Positions 5,297 through 5,594 of a stretch of DNA of 5,594 bases are shown piece by piece. Made by a program: the position numbers and the translations under genes. Source of the stretch: Acidobacteriota bacterium (lineage in GTDB: Bacteria > Acidobacteriota > Terriglobia > UBA7540); assembly GCA_003224665.1 (NCBI GenBank), contig QHZM01000266.1, forward strand, positions 1-5,594. Direction: 5' to 3'. The first letter of the stretch is position 1. Each line of letters opens with the position of its first letter. The notes below the pieces were generated by a model. The model was not told where the DNA came from and searched no databases. It saw nothing but the letters and a program-made list of their open reading frames with translations.

Positions 5297-5594
5297 TTGA
5301 CGAAATCGAGCAACGAGGTCGTGACTAAGAGCTGGTACATCATTCACACCTATTCGGGCTTCGAAAAGAAGGTGGCGGAGACTTTGAAGAGCCGGATCCA
5401 GGCGTCCGGACTGGAGTCGCAGTTTGGCGAGATCATGGTCCCCACCGAAGACGTTATTGAAATGCGCGGCGGGAAAAAGGTCGTGACGCCGAAACTTTTC
5501 TACCCGGGGTATGTCCTGGTGGAGATGGATCTGAACGACGACACCTGGCACCTGGTACGTTCCACGCCCCGCGTCACGGGGTTCGTAGGTTCGG
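5297..5594 (+). CDS. nusG: Transcription termination/antitermination factor NusG (partial, 3' end outside window)
   Basis: NusG binds RNA polymerase, modulates pausing, links it to the leading ribosome through S10 and, in many bacteria, helps Rho termination. The 99 visible codons cover nearly all of the N-terminal NGN domain: KSWYIIHTYSGFEKKV (11-26), VPTEDVIEM (48-56), KLFYPGYVLVEM (66-77) and VRSTPRVTGFVG (87-98). The C-terminal KOW domain lies beyond the right edge. I chose TTG at 5297 because AAGGA precedes it; with GTG at 5321 the protein would begin nine residues before the WY of the NGN domain, which is also plausible. The gene is most likely cotranscribed with secE, and rplK-rplA-rplJ-rplL-rpoBC would be expected next. 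There are no frameshifts in the visible part. Confidence 0.96.
   Translation, partial: MTKSSNEVVTKSWYIIHTYSGFEKKVAETLKSRIQASGLESQFGEIMVPTEDVIEMRGGKKVVTPKLFYPGYVLVEMDLNDDTWHLVRSTPRVTGFVGS

Noticed and set aside
5150..5551. A 133-codon minus-strand frame overlapping secE and nusG
   Set aside because: It is a shadow of two well-supported conserved genes and has no recognisable domain.

Overview
This window is a GC-rich bacterial chromosome segment. It is mostly conserved core genome and shows no phage, transposon or CRISPR signature. The block tRNA-Thr(UGU) - tRNA-Tyr(GUA) - tRNA-Gly(UCC) - tRNA-Thr(GGU) - tuf - rpmG - tRNA-Trp(CCA) - secE - nusG is the classic bacterial translation/secretion/transcription cluster. 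It normally continues into rplK-rplA-rplJ-rplL-rpoBC. The EF-Tu style (opening MAKEKFDRSKPH, switch I region ARGITIAIAHVEY), the mixed but G-rich codon use and the M23 peptidase with an N-terminal FSGAHGKFRR segment remind me of Acidobacteriota, with Verrucomicrobiota as an alternative. This is recollection-based inference, not a search result.

Layout. Positions 64-1092 (minus strand) hold a complete thiL, thiamine-monophosphate kinase. A 286-bp divergent spacer follows, carrying a near-consensus sigma70 promoter (TTGACA-17 bp-TAAGAT, 1242-1270) directly behind a perfect 11-bp tandem repeat (1217-1238). The promoter drives a 294-aa membrane-anchored M23 metallopeptidase (1379-2263), which ends in its own hairpin-plus-T terminator (2314-2334). 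The peptidase therefore looks like an independent transcription unit. Positions 2335-2489 contain no gene I can support, but they include a G-quadruplex-like G-run cluster. A second good promoter (TTGCAA-17 bp-TAAAAT, 2490-2518) sits 15 bp before the first tRNA.

Four tRNAs follow, separated by unusually long spacers (225, 87 and 84 nt), several of which can fold. After a 156-nt leader come tuf, rpmG, a heptamer-repeat inverted array, tRNA-Trp, secE, a UUCG hairpin, and a nusG that starts on TTG and runs off the right edge. With no convincing terminator between 2534 and 5594, this is probably one long unit. It would supply tRNAs, elongation factor Tu, ribosomal protein L33, a Sec translocon subunit and a transcription elongation/termination factor together.

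I see no undescribed protein system. The points worth a second look are small-scale: an abrupt codon-style switch in the last 16 sense codons of tuf, a tRNA-Thr gene lacking CCA with a duplicated tail just downstream, a heptamer array that uses the rpmG stop codon, a 16-bp dyad before tuf, a tandem repeat abutting the peptidase promoter, and folded inter-tRNA spacers.
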